DNA of 64,000 nt, taken from the NCBI GenBank assembly GCA_050262155.1, contig CP189843.1, positions 434,001 to 498,000 on the forward strand, written 5' to 3'. The DNA is from Parvimonas sp000223315 (GTDB lineage Bacteria > Bacillota > Clostridia > Tissierellales > Peptoniphilaceae). Shown here piece after piece: positions 25,907 through 35,537 of this stretch (its first letter is position 1; every line of letters begins with the position of its first letter). The notes under the pieces are model-generated. The model searched no databases and had not been told where the DNA came from. It worked only from the letters and a program-made list of their open reading frames with translations. Made by a program: the position numbers and the translations under genes.

Positions 25907-27349
25907 ATGAAAAAGAAATTTCTATTAAATATGATTCTATTTGCACTTACTTTGTCAAGTGTTGGAATTGTAAAAGAAAATGCAAAAACGTCATTTGCAG
26001 AGGAAAAGGAAAAGATTACTGTAAATTACAACGGTAATGAAAAATGGTTTATTAACTTAGACGAGGTTTTAAAGCATTTTAAAGGTGGAGATGTTAGAAT
26101 AGCTGTAAAAAAATATTTGGTTATTAATAATGAAAGTTATAAGCTAAAAAAAGTTTTTTTCAATGGAGAAGAGATGTATCTTAGAGATACAGATAGAGAT
26201 AATGGGCTTATTGAAGATTCTTATGAAATCTCATATAGACCAAAAGAACGGATTGATGTTGTTATTGAGACTGAAAAAGTAGATAAAAAAGTTACTATTG
26301 AAATTACTGAAAGAGCAAAAAAATTTGTAGAAGATATTAAGGTAGTTTATGATGGAAAAGAACATAAATATAAACCGGGAGAAAAATATCCTGTAGGTAG
26401 TGAAGTCTATACGGTAGTTGGATTTTTAGAAAAATTTAAACTATTTGACAGTAAAGGTAATGAGATGCTTTTTCAAGGAAGTGGAGCATATATTTATAAT
26501 ACATGGTTTAAATTAACAAATTCAGAAAAAGTAATTCTTGATATTAATTATGATGAAGGAAATTTTGAAACTGTTAGTGGTGGAAAAAAGTTCAGAAAGA
26601 AAAGCGGAGAATATGCTATTGGATTAAATTTAATAAATGGAGACATCTATTTCTTTGATACTAAAACTAATCTTATGAAGACAGGATGGCAAAAACTTGA
26701 AGAATATATGTATTTTAATGAAGAAGGGAAGCTTCAAAGAAATACTTGGATAGATGGATATTATGCAGATTTTTGGGGATTTGGACTTTATAAGCCAGGT
26801 GGAGATAGTATAACAGATAAAGATATTCAAAAAATAGGTGATAAAAATAAAGATAAACAAAAAAACAATCACATATTAACTGATAAAAATGGAAATAAGG
26901 TTGAAAGTAAAACTTTTGATTTTAAGGATTTAAAATTTAATGTTGAAAAGTTAAATGAAAAAGTAAATAAGCTAAATGGAAAAGTTTATAACTTATTTGA
27001 TATTAGTTTTAAAAATAAAGACGGAAATAATAATAAGTTACCAAATGGAGAGTATTTTGTAACTTTACAAAAAGAAAATGGAAAAGAAGTTGAAAAAGTA
27101 TATTATGTAGATGATAATGGAAATATTGAAGAAAGAGAATTTACACAAACAGAAAAAGAAGTAACATTCAAAACAAATCATTTTTCAAAGTATGCAATTT
27201 TATATAAAACAACAGTAAAAAAACCTATTATAGAAAAAACTAAAAATAGAAGTTCATTACCAAGAACAGCAATATCAAGTTATTCATTAGTTTTAACTGG
27301 ACTTGCTTTAATTGGAACTGCTTTTACATTTAAAAAAAGAAATAAATAA
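25907..27349 (+). CDS. Cell-wall-anchored surface protein with LPXTA-type sorting signal
   Basis: 480 residues. Signal peptide (about 1-32, ending TSFAEE), beta-rich N-terminal region, and a stretch resembling cell-wall/choline-binding-type repeats (MKTGWQKLEEYMYFNEEGKL, about 270-290). A Lys/Asn-rich linker precedes the sorting signal: LPRTA, a hydrophobic helix and a KKRNK tail. Sortase would join it to peptidoglycan at the Thr; Ala instead of Gly in position five suggests a class with LPXTA specificity. ATG 25907 follows AAAGGAGG. A TTGACA at 25852 has no well-spaced -10. Function beyond surface display is unknown. Confidence 0.8.
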   Translation: MKKKFLLNMILFALTLSSVGIVKENAKTSFAEEKEKITVNYNGNEKWFINLDEVLKHFKGGDVRIAVKKYLVINNESYKLKKVFFNGEEMYLRDTDRDNGLIEDSYEISYRPKERIDVVIETEKVDKKVTIEITERAKKFVEDIKVVYDGKEHKYKPGEKYPVGSEVYTVVGFLEKFKLFDSKGNEMLFQGSGAYIYNTWFKLTNSEKVILDINYDEGNFETVSGGKKFRKKSGEYAIGLNLINGDIYFFDTKTNLMKTGWQKLEEYMYFNEEGKLQRNTWIDGYYADFWGFGLYKPGGDSITDKDIQKIGDKNKDKQKNNHILTDKNGNKVESKTFDFKDLKFNVEKLNEKVNKLNGKVYNLFDISFKNKDGNNNKLPNGEYFVTLQKENGKEVEKVYYVDDNGNIEEREFTQTEKEVTFKTNHFSKYAILYKTTVKKPIIEKTKNRSSLPRTAISSYSLVLTGLALIGTAFTFKKRNK

Positions 27350-27351
27350 TG

Positions 27352-27387
27352 AAAAAGACAGAAATTTTAAAAATTTCTGTCTTTTTT
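27352..27387. terminator. Bidirectional terminator between the two surface-protein genes
   Basis: AAAAAGACAGAAATTT / AAATTTCTGTCTTTTTT symmetrical stem with poly-A and poly-T flanks, serving the plus-strand gene and the minus-strand protease. Confidence 0.88.
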
Positions 27388-27394
27388 AAAAAAT

Positions 27395-30300
27395 TTATTT
27401 TTTAACTCTCTTACTAATAGTTAATGTACCTAATAGAATAGCAGATAGTGCAAATAATAATAATAATATTGAACTATTAGAAATCCCTGTTTTTACTAAT
27501 TTGTTCTTGTTTTTATTATTATCAATTTTATTATTAGGTTTATGGTTAGGTCTGTTAATATTATCATTGTTATTATTATTGTTATTATCACTTGGTACAT
27601 CATCTTTTTTAACCATTGTTAAAGATGTTTCTATTTTACCTGTAATAAATTCAAATACTAGTTTATGTGTACCAACTGCTAAAGTAGGGGCAAAATTATC
27701 ATTGAATTTTATAACTGTACTTCCTTTTGTAGCTGAATAAAACTCTTTACCTAATTCTTTTCCGTCAACTAAAACTCTAACAAATTTTGAAATATCTTCG
27801 CTGATCTTAATATCAGATATTTTTCCTCCAACAGTAACAGTTTGATTATCTCCATATTGGAATTCTATTTTGTTTGGAGTTTCATCCGGATTTTGAGGTA
27901 CTTCTTTTTTAGAAATTGAAATAGTATCTTCTGCAGTTTTATCTTTTGTAAGTTCAACTTCAATATTGTTTTTATCAACATTGTAGTTTTCGTTTAATTC
28001 TACTTTTATTTTATATTTTCCAAGTAAAACAGCCTTTTCAAAAGAATTACCTTTGTTTTCAAGTTCAATTTCTTCTCCTGTAATTAAATTAATAGCTTTT
28101 ATTTTTAAATCTTTTGGAATATCATCGCCATTAACCTTAATTTTAATTACATAACCCATTGTTGCTTTAGCATTTTCAATATCTTTTATAGCAGTTTCAA
28201 GTTCATTTAGTTTGAAATTTACTTTTAATAAGTTTTTAGCATTTTCAATGGCTTCTAAATATGCTTCATTATCTTCTTCATTAGAATTTACATATAGATG
28301 TCCATCAGTAATTGAATCTTTTTCAGCAATTAAATTATTAAGTTTCTTAACAAGTTTTGCATAAGGTTTATCTCCGTCTAAAGAATCTTTTGCAAGTTTA
28401 ATATCTTCTACAGCCTTCTTAACTGTAAATTCATTTCTACTATTTTCGTTGTCAATTAATTCTTGTCCCGCTTTTATTGAATTATCATATAATTCTTTCA
28501 ATTCATCAATAGCATTTAGATATTTTTCGGATTCCTTGATTTGTTTGCTTTCTCCTACTAAGGCTTTCAATTCTGTAATATCTATACTGCTTGATTTTCT
28601 TTTAATTTTGAAATTAAATACTTGATCAGGATTTTCCAAGCTTAAATTAAAATTATTTACTGCATTAGGGGAGATTTCATAGTCTGAAATTTTTCCGTCA
28701 ATATCTGTAATTTCAAGTTTATGTTCTCCGATTGAAACAGGCATTTTATTTCCTGATAGGGAAATTTCTTTTCCATCAAGTTCAATTTTGCTTAATTTAT
28801 TAGCTGTATCAATAAATTCAAGTTTAATATCAATGCTTCCTTTTTTAATTTTTTCAAGATTTACTACAATTTCACCAGTGTCTTTTGTAATTTCAATTTC
28901 CTTATCTATATTTTTACCTTTATAACTTTCAGGACTTACTATTTCTACTTTATATTTACCTAATTCAACTATATTCTTTCCGGATTTAAAGTCCAATTCA
29001 TTTAATTTGAATTTTACATTTGGAACTTGCGTATCACCGGCTTTAAACTTAAAATCTATTTCTTTTCCATCAATAACTTCTTTAGTAATATTTAAATTTA
29101 TTGGATGTCCTTCCGCACCGAATACCCAAGCTTCTCCATTAGGACAAGTATATCCACTAGCTAAATTTGTTACAACTACATCATATCCTGAACCGCTTGG
29201 AATAAGTACTGAATGAGTATTCTCATCTGATTGTTTGTAAGTATGTTTTACAACAACTTCATTTGAATTCTTCTTTCTAATTTCCAATTTAAGCTCATCA
29301 TTTGGATAGTTTTCAGGAATATTTACATTAATTTTTCTTGGATATTTTTCAACAAAGTTATTTTCGTTATTTTTTCCCCAAGTAAATCCTATAGTAATAT
29401 TTTTCTCTCCTCTTTTAACTTCTATGACTTTTTCTTTTAAGTTGTAAGTAGGAGTAGGTTCATTAGCTTGAGCTTTATATTCTCCATATTCTTCTTCTTG
29501 AGCTTCTATACAATACCAACCCGGGTTAAGTTTCATACCAGGAGTATAATCTAAACTAACTTTTCCTTTTTCAAAATTAAATCTTTCGTTATAGTTATAA
29601 ATCTTATACTTTGTAGTTATTCCTTTTTCATTTCCATTATCTTGAATTAATAGCGAAAATTTATCTTCTTCAGTTTCTTTAAAATATTCAAAAACAACTT
29701 CTTGCACAGGGTTTTCCTCTGTTAGTTTTACAGTTTGCATACCCGGAACAACATAATATCCTTCCGGAATCTCTTTAGGAACTATTTCTGAACGTCCTCT
29801 ACCAATGCTTCTAATATTAACAGGTTGGCCAACAGAAAGATTCATTCCCATATAATCAATATGTCCATCATATCCTTTTGTAATTGGAACAACTTTAAAT
29901 TTACTTTCTGAGAATAGCAGGTCTATTCTGTTGTTAAGTGAATTTTCATCTATTGTTATTTCTGAAATATTTTTTTGATTTTTTGTACTAAGTTCATAAT
30001 CATATTTTAAAGCTTTATTTGGATTTGTAATATCAACATTTATCTTATATTTTCCATAAGGAGCATTTAAGAAAAATTGAGGTGTATCTTCAACTTCTTG
30101 CTTTAATTCAAATTTTAATTTTGGATTATCTACATTGGTAGCGGTGATTTTAAAATCTTTATAAGATAAATCTCCTGTACCTCTTACAAGAACCATTTTT
30201 TGTCCTATTTTTTGCTTTTCAAATTTTAACTCTATTTTTTTATTCAAGTTTTCGTCATTTATTTCAAATTCTTGATCTGTATTTTCTCCAATCAATTTGT

Positions 30301-33300
30301 ATTCGATAGAGCAGAATTTATATACAAAAGTATATTTGCCGTTTCTAAGCTTTTTAGTGTTCTTTACTATTTTATTATTTTGGTCATAAAGGTCATAATT
30401 TATAGGTACATTTTCTCCATCTTCTGTTGTTGCAACAACCTCAAGTTTACCAAGTTTAGTATTAGAAGTCATAATCTCACAGTCTTCAGTATATTCATTA
30501 TAGGCAATATCTGTCGCTGTAACTTGAATATCTTTTAAATTAGTGTCATCTTTTAATTGGATTTCGTATTTATTTTCTCCAATTTCCTTAACTTCGAGTT
30601 CAACTTCTTTTGGAACTTTATAATCAGGAAAAGATGGGTAAGGTGCTACCATTTCTATTCCTGTTGCTTTTACAGATTTAATATCATTAGCATCTTCTAC
30701 TGTGAAAGTAAATTTCTTACTTTCACTATCAAATTTAGCATCTTTAAATTTAGGTGCTTCTTTATCTATTGAAAATTTAATAGAATGCTTTTGCTCTTTT
30801 GCACCTTCAATTGTTGGTTTAGCTATTATATTAAGAGTATAATCTCCATCTTTTTGATTGCTTAGATTTCCAATGTCAATATTAGTATATCCTAAGAAGT
30901 TTTCATTTAAATCTTCTTTATCTGCCCAGTCGGAAATATTTTTTAGGAAAAATTTTGAATCTTTTTGTTCTGATACTATTTTATTTTCTGAATTTCTAAT
31001 TTCATATCTTGCATCAGCATTTCTAGTAAAAACAGAGTATAAGCTGATTTCATCCAATTTTCCATCTCCATTAGGGCTGATTACTAATTTTTTGCTAAAT
31101 TTCGGTTTTATTTCTGTATCTTTTTGTGCCTTCTTTAATTCGTTTAATTCATCAAAATTATCCATACCTAATACGGTTGGTTTACCATCAATTTTGCTTT
31201 CAATATGAGTCATGAATCTGTGCCAAGCATTTGATATTGGTTTTAAATTCCAGAACATTGGATTTTCTTTATTAAAATCAAATTCATAAACCGGTTTTTC
31301 AATTACAGAAAGATTATTAAAATCTCCTTTAAAAGTAACAAATGGGAAATTAGCTTTTTTGCCATCATTACCTGACAAAGTTAAAAATCCTTCAATAAAA
31401 GCACCTTTTTCAAAATCTTTAAGTTTGTCTAAATTTTCAACCGGAATAGTTATTTCTTTTTCTATCTCTTGATTAGCTCCTACTGTGAATTTTTGATCTT
31501 CTAATGTTTTAGTAAATAATTCTGTAGGTTTTAATAAATTTTTCTTTCCTTTATGTTCATCAATAGTTACAATTACAGATGGTGTAATTTCTTTTGAATG
31601 ATTAGAATAGTTTTTAATCTTTAATTTTAAAGTAATGGTATCATTTATTCCTTTAATAAAAGTTGAAGGAACATTAGTATTTTTATCTACAACAGTAAAA
31701 TCTAATTCTACAGCAGATTTCATATCAACTACACCTGCCCCTTGTTGTCTAGGGGAAACAGGTACATTATTTTCTTTATCATTTAGAGGCTTTGCTGAAT
31801 TCATAAGTATTGTCTTAATTAATTTTCCTCTATTAGCAATACTTAAGTTTTTAAATTCGGGTCTTTCTTTTAAACTTTGTGAAACTAGAGCAACTGCACC
31901 GGAAACATGAGGAGTAGCCATTGAAGTACCACTCATTTCTACAAACCCGGAGCCGTTTTTTGCAGAGTATATATGACCGCCCGGAGCAGTTAAATCAGGC
32001 TTTAGGATTCCGTCAGAAGTAAGTCCCCAATTTGAAAAACTGCTCATTCTTCCTTCTAAAGGATTTTTTACTAAATCTTCTTCATTTGAAATATTAATTT
32101 GTGTTGGAGCTTTCGCCTTTAATTTTTCTCCGTCTTCCATAGAAATTCCAATTGCCGGAATTGTTGAAGAATTATCTAAAGACATTGAAAAAGAACCTAA
32201 TACGTTGTTATAAATAATAACACCTATTGCTCCGGCATCTTCTAATCTTTTAATTTTATTATTAAAAGTATCGCCACCACGTTTAACGAGAGCTACTTTT
32301 CCATTAACATTTGGAAGATTATCATCTTCTAATGCTTCGCCACAATCAACTATATTAAAAGTATTATTAGAAAAAGTTCTATCTTTAACTTCATAATAAG
32401 GAATTTTTTCATTACCTATGGATAAATATTTTGCTATATATGAATTGTTTTCCACAGAAGCTACTGTTATAGCACTTTGTTGAATACCGGGAGAGGCGAT
32501 AGTTCCAAAGTCGGGATGATCTGTAGAAATATCTCCTTGATATTCACCTTCGTTACCACCGGCAATAACAACATTTGTACCGACAGAAGTCGCTCTATCA
32601 ATTATTTCAGCTACACTTTTATCTTTTGCATTATGAGTTTTTACTGTTCCTTTAGGTTTTCCAAGACTCATATTTATTGCAGATGCTCTTAAATATACAG
32701 CGTCACTTATGGCTTTTATATAATAAGTTGAGGATGTTCCTTCGTTCACAAAACAGTTCATCATTAAAAGTTGTGAATTCGGAGCTACTCCTCGCCAATC
32801 GTATTTATTATTGATTTTAGTTTGGCTTCCACCAATAACAGCGGAGACATGTTGTCCATGTCCTTCTTCTGTTTTTTCAGGATTTAAGTTTGAATTTTCA
32901 TTTACATAATGATATGCTAATGGAACTTTTGAATTAAAGTACACTTTATCTTCAGTGAAATTTTTATCTTCTCCATTTTTATGTTTTACAAGTTTTTTAA
33001 TATCTTCCTTTGTTATAGCAGGGTTAATATTATTATCCAATTTGAAAACTTCATGAGTCGGATCAAAATTTGTATCAATAACTCCTACAACTTCTCCACG
33101 CCCGTCATATTTTTTAAAAAGTTCATCATCAATACCTATTAATTTTGTTGCATGTGCTGAACTACGAGGGGTAGGTCTTGCAATATTAGGTTTTAAATCG
33201 ACTTTATATTCAGTATCTTGTTCAATACTATTAATAAAGTCTAAATCTTTTAACTTGGCTATTTGAGCCTTAGTTGCTTCGAATGAAATAAATGGTAGAA

Positions 33301-33568
33301 GAAACTCGTCTCTAGAAAGTTCTTTAAAGTCTCCTATAACTTCATATATTTTTTCTTTTGCAATATTTAGAGAATTTGAATTAATTTCTTTTACCTTTTC
33401 GTATTCTCCGTTTTTTAAAAGTGTATCAACGTTTTTCCCGGAAATCTTGGAAGTGTTGATTGTTAGAATGATTTTACTGGCTTTATCTTCAGCTTTAGTT
33501 ATAAAATTAGTGGTAAATATTGATAAAACTAAACATAATGCCAAAAAACCGGAAAAAATTTTTTTCAT
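27395..33568 (-). CDS. Giant cell-surface subtilisin-like protease (S8, C5a peptidase/lactocepin type)
   Basis: 2057 residues. Signal peptide (about 1-27), prodomain (about 30-125), S8 domain with catalytic Asp about 165 (GVIDTNFDP), His about 237 (GHGQHVSA) and Ser about 549 (SGTSMATPHVSG). A PA insert (about 400-500) lies within it. Next comes a Fn3-like region as in streptococcal C5a peptidases, then a long series of beta-sandwich/Cna-type modules, a FIVAR-like helical region (about 1770-1890), a more beta-rich module, an Asn-rich spacer and a sorting signal LVKTG, helix, KRVKK. RBS AGGAGG precedes the ATG. Such enzymes cut host proteins or peptides; the substrate is not predictable. Val replaces the usual Pro in the sorting motif. 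Confidence 0.92.
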   Translation of the reverse strand: MKKIFSGFLALCLVLSIFTTNFITKAEDKASKIILTINTSKISGKNVDTLLKNGEYEKVKEINSNSLNIAKEKIYEVIGDFKELSRDEFLLPFISFEATKAQIAKLKDLDFINSIEQDTEYKVDLKPNIARPTPRSSAHATKLIGIDDELFKKYDGRGEVVGVIDTNFDPTHEVFKLDNNINPAITKEDIKKLVKHKNGEDKNFTEDKVYFNSKVPLAYHYVNENSNLNPEKTEEGHGQHVSAVIGGSQTKINNKYDWRGVAPNSQLLMMNCFVNEGTSSTYYIKAISDAVYLRASAINMSLGKPKGTVKTHNAKDKSVAEIIDRATSVGTNVVIAGGNEGEYQGDISTDHPDFGTIASPGIQQSAITVASVENNSYIAKYLSIGNEKIPYYEVKDRTFSNNTFNIVDCGEALEDDNLPNVNGKVALVKRGGDTFNNKIKRLEDAGAIGVIIYNNVLGSFSMSLDNSSTIPAIGISMEDGEKLKAKAPTQINISNEEDLVKNPLEGRMSSFSNWGLTSDGILKPDLTAPGGHIYSAKNGSGFVEMSGTSMATPHVSGAVALVSQSLKERPEFKNLSIANRGKLIKTILMNSAKPLNDKENNVPVSPRQQGAGVVDMKSAVELDFTVVDKNTNVPSTFIKGINDTITLKLKIKNYSNHSKEITPSVIVTIDEHKGKKNLLKPTELFTKTLEDQKFTVGANQEIEKEITIPVENLDKLKDFEKGAFIEGFLTLSGNDGKKANFPFVTFKGDFNNLSVIEKPVYEFDFNKENPMFWNLKPISNAWHRFMTHIESKIDGKPTVLGMDNFDELNELKKAQKDTEIKPKFSKKLVISPNGDGKLDEISLYSVFTRNADARYEIRNSENKIVSEQKDSKFFLKNISDWADKEDLNENFLGYTNIDIGNLSNQKDGDYTLNIIAKPTIEGAKEQKHSIKFSIDKEAPKFKDAKFDSESKKFTFTVEDANDIKSVKATGIEMVAPYPSFPDYKVPKEVELEVKEIGENKYEIQLKDDTNLKDIQVTATDIAYNEYTEDCEIMTSNTKLGKLEVVATTEDGENVPINYDLYDQNNKIVKNTKKLRNGKYTFVYKFCSIEYKLIGENTDQEFEINDENLNKKIELKFEKQKIGQKMVLVRGTGDLSYKDFKITATNVDNPKLKFELKQEVEDTPQFFLNAPYGKYKINVDITNPNKALKYDYELSTKNQKNISEITIDENSLNNRIDLLFSESKFKVVPITKGYDGHIDYMGMNLSVGQPVNIRSIGRGRSEIVPKEIPEGYYVVPGMQTVKLTEENPVQEVVFEYFKETEEDKFSLLIQDNGNEKGITTKYKIYNYNERFNFEKGKVSLDYTPGMKLNPGWYCIEAQEEEYGEYKAQANEPTPTYNLKEKVIEVKRGEKNITIGFTWGKNNENNFVEKYPRKINVNIPENYPNDELKLEIRKKNSNEVVVKHTYKQSDENTHSVLIPSGSGYDVVVTNLASGYTCPNGEAWVFGAEGHPINLNITKEVIDGKEIDFKFKAGDTQVPNVKFKLNELDFKSGKNIVELGKYKVEIVSPESYKGKNIDKEIEITKDTGEIVVNLEKIKKGSIDIKLEFIDTANKLSKIELDGKEISLSGNKMPVSIGEHKLEITDIDGKISDYEISPNAVNNFNLSLENPDQVFNFKIKRKSSSIDITELKALVGESKQIKESEKYLNAIDELKELYDNSIKAGQELIDNENSRNEFTVKKAVEDIKLAKDSLDGDKPYAKLVKKLNNLIAEKDSITDGHLYVNSNEEDNEAYLEAIENAKNLLKVNFKLNELETAIKDIENAKATMGYVIKIKVNGDDIPKDLKIKAINLITGEEIELENKGNSFEKAVLLGKYKIKVELNENYNVDKNNIEVELTKDKTAEDTISISKKEVPQNPDETPNKIEFQYGDNQTVTVGGKISDIKISEDISKFVRVLVDGKELGKEFYSATKGSTVIKFNDNFAPTLAVGTHKLVFEFITGKIETSLTMVKKDDVPSDNNNNNNNDNINRPNHKPNNKIDNNKNKNKLVKTGISNSSILLLLFALSAILLGTLTISKRVKK

Positions 33569-33644
33569 ACAATCCTCCTGTAAAAATAATTTATAAAATA
33601 TTTTAATATTTTTATTAAAAACATTAAAAATAAAATATAAGAAT

Positions 33645-33673
33645 ATTATAAACCATAGTGATTGGTTTTACAA
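33645..33673 (-). promoter_or_regulatory. Promoter of the S8 protease
   Basis: Minus strand: TTGTAA (33668-33673), 17-base spacer, TATAAT (33645-33650); leader about 70 bases. Confidence 0.6.
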
Positions 33674-33842
33674 TATTAATATCAAAAACATTTAATTAAT
33701 TATTCTAATAAATATATAAGCTTTTAGATTAGTTTTTCTAATAATATTTTTTAAATAATACAATTTTTAAAATTTTTAGAAATAAAAGTGTTTAATATTT
33801 TAAAATTTTTATAAAAAATTTTAAATTTTCAATAAAAATCTA

Positions 33843-33870
33843 TTGAATAAAGATTTATTTGTGATATAAT
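33843..33870 (+). promoter_or_regulatory. Promoter of the XRE-potABCD operon
   Basis: TTGAAT (33843-33848), 16-base spacer, extended -10 TGATATAAT (TATAAT 33865-33870). Confidence 0.7.
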
Positions 33871-33875
33871 ATTTA

Positions 33876-33910
33876 TTGTTTAATATAGAGATATTATTTG
33901 TTTAATATAG
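33876..33910 (+). promoter_or_regulatory. Paired 13-base direct repeat, possible operator
   Basis: TTGTTTAATATAG occurs at 33876-33888 and 33898-33910, exactly 22 bases apart (about two helical turns), covering the likely transcription start. The position suits autorepression by the XRE regulator that follows; this is inference. Confidence 0.5.
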
Positions 33911-33935
33911 TGTTATAAAAATAGGAGAAAGAAAA

Positions 33936-34478
33936 TTGGATATTGGAGAAAAAATAAAAAATTTAAGAACTATTTTGGGACTTACACAAGAAGAACTTGC
34001 AGAGAGAGCAGAGCTTACTAAAGGCTTTATTTCTCAACTTGAAAGGGGACTTACATCTCCTTCAATTAGTTCTTTAGAAGATGTTTTAGAGGCGCTTGGA
34101 ACAAATATTTCAGATTTTTTTAAAGAAGAGAAAGAAGAAAAATTTGTTTTTCAAAAAATTGATGCTTTTGAAACTATTTTTGAAAATGGAAATAGTAAAT
34201 TAGAATGGATTGTTCCAAATGCACAAAAGAATTCAATGGAACCGATAATAGTAACTTTAAACGGGCATAAAAGTTATTCAAGGACTTATGAACCTTTTGA
34301 AGGAGAAGAATTCGGTTATGTTTTAAAGGGTAAAATTGAGCTTCACCTTGGTACAAAGACATATATTTTAAATGAGGGTGAATGTTTTTATACAAGTGGT
34401 CAATTCGAAAGAAGTATAATAAATTTATCTAAAAAAGAATCAAAAGTTTTGTGGATTACAAATCCACCAAGTTTTTAG
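33936..34478 (+). CDS. XRE-family regulator with C-terminal cupin, likely controls potABCD
   Basis: 180 residues. Helix-turn-helix (about 6-60: LTQEELAERAELTKGFISQLE) and a cupin sensor domain (about 108-176: EEFGYVLKGKIELHLG). PuuR-like HTH-cupin regulators commonly sense small molecules, and one encoded directly ahead of potABCD is typical of polyamine control. The TTG start has AGGAGA 7 bases upstream. It is co-transcribed with potA 9 bases later. Confidence 0.88.
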   Translation: MDIGEKIKNLRTILGLTQEELAERAELTKGFISQLERGLTSPSISSLEDVLEALGTNISDFFKEEKEEKFVFQKIDAFETIFENGNSKLEWIVPNAQKNSMEPIIVTLNGHKSYSRTYEPFEGEEFGYVLKGKIELHLGTKTYILNEGECFYTSGQFERSIINLSKKESKVLWITNPPSF

Positions 34479-34487
34479 GAGGAAAAT

Positions 34488-35537
34488 ATGGGGAATCATG
34501 CTGTTGAATTAGTTAATATAAATAAGAGATTTGGAGATAATATCGTTCTTGATAATATAAATTTATATATAAGAGATAAAGAGTTTTTAACTCTTTTAGG
34601 TCCATCAGGCTGTGGTAAGACAACTACATTAAGACTTATTGGAGGTTTTGAAACTCCTACAAGTGGAAAAATCTTATTTGAAGGGAAAGATATTTCAAAT
34701 GTTCCTCCTTATGAGAGAAATATAAATACAGTTTTTCAAAAATATGCACTTTTTCCGAATATGAATGTTTATGAAAATATTGCTTTTGGACTTAGAATAA
34801 AGAAAATGTCAGAAAGTATAATAAATGAAAAAGTTAAAGAAATGTTAAGACTTGTAAATTTAAAAGGATATGAAAAAAGATCTATTTTATCTTTAAGTGG
34901 GGGGCAACAACAAAGAATTGCAATTGCAAGAGCTTTAGTAAATGAACCAAAAGTTTTGCTTTTAGATGAACCACTTGGAGCATTGGATTTACAGCTTAGA
35001 AAAGACATGCAAGTTGAACTTAAAAATATTCAAAAGAGAGTAGGGATTACATTTGTTTATGTAACTCATGATCAGGAAGAGGCTCTAACAATGAGTGACA
35101 CAATTGTGGTTATGAACGATGGTAAAATCCAACAAGTTGGAACTCCGATAGATATTTATAATGAACCTAAAAATGCATTTATAGCTTCATTTATAGGAGA
35201 AAGTAATATTTTAGACGGAGTTATGAATGAAGATTTTGTTGTAAGTTTTTCAAATAGAAAGTTCAAATGTGTTGATAAGGGTTTTATACCAAATGAAGAA
35301 ATTGATGTAGTAATTCGTCCTGAAGACTTAGAACTTGTTGATGAAGAAGATGGAATGTTAGTTGGTATTGTAAAGTCAGAGATTTTTAAAGGGGTTCATT
35401 ATGAATTACTTGTAAAGGTTGGGGATTTTGATTATATGGTTCATTCCACAATTACAAAGCCTATAGGATCAAAAGTTGGACTTAGAGTTATACCTGATAA
35501 TATTCATATTATGAAAAAAGGAGCTAAAGAAATATAG
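34488..35537 (+). CDS. potA: Spermidine/putrescine ABC transporter ATP-binding protein
   Basis: 349 residues. Walker A GPSGCGKTT, signature LSGGQQQR, Walker B VLLLDEPLGALD, H-loop VTHDQEE, and a C-terminal TOBE-like domain (about 235-349) with VIRPEDLEL. It energises polyamine import. GGAGG precedes the ATG; it abuts potB with no gap. Confidence 0.95.
   Translation: MGNHAVELVNINKRFGDNIVLDNINLYIRDKEFLTLLGPSGCGKTTTLRLIGGFETPTSGKILFEGKDISNVPPYERNINTVFQKYALFPNMNVYENIAFGLRIKKMSESIINEKVKEMLRLVNLKGYEKRSILSLSGGQQQRIAIARALVNEPKVLLLDEPLGALDLQLRKDMQVELKNIQKRVGITFVYVTHDQEEALTMSDTIVVMNDGKIQQVGTPIDIYNEPKNAFIASFIGESNILDGVMNEDFVVSFSNRKFKCVDKGFIPNEEIDVVIRPEDLELVDEEDGMLVGIVKSEIFKGVHYELLVKVGDFDYMVHSTITKPIGSKVGLRVIPDNIHIMKKGAKEI

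Larger units (their letters stand above)
33569..33935. other. AT-rich divergent intergenic region
   Basis: 367 bases between the protease and the XRE regulator. It carries a minus-strand promoter, a plus-strand promoter and a 13-base direct repeat, listed separately. The stretch 33674-33842 is nearly pure A/T and I see nothing definite in it. Confidence 0.6.

Noticed and set aside
27501..32692. Several 60-116 codon plus-strand frames inside the giant protease gene
   Set aside because: All are shadows of the minus-strand coding sequence, with no RBS or promoter and Phe/Ser-rich composition expected from antisense reading.
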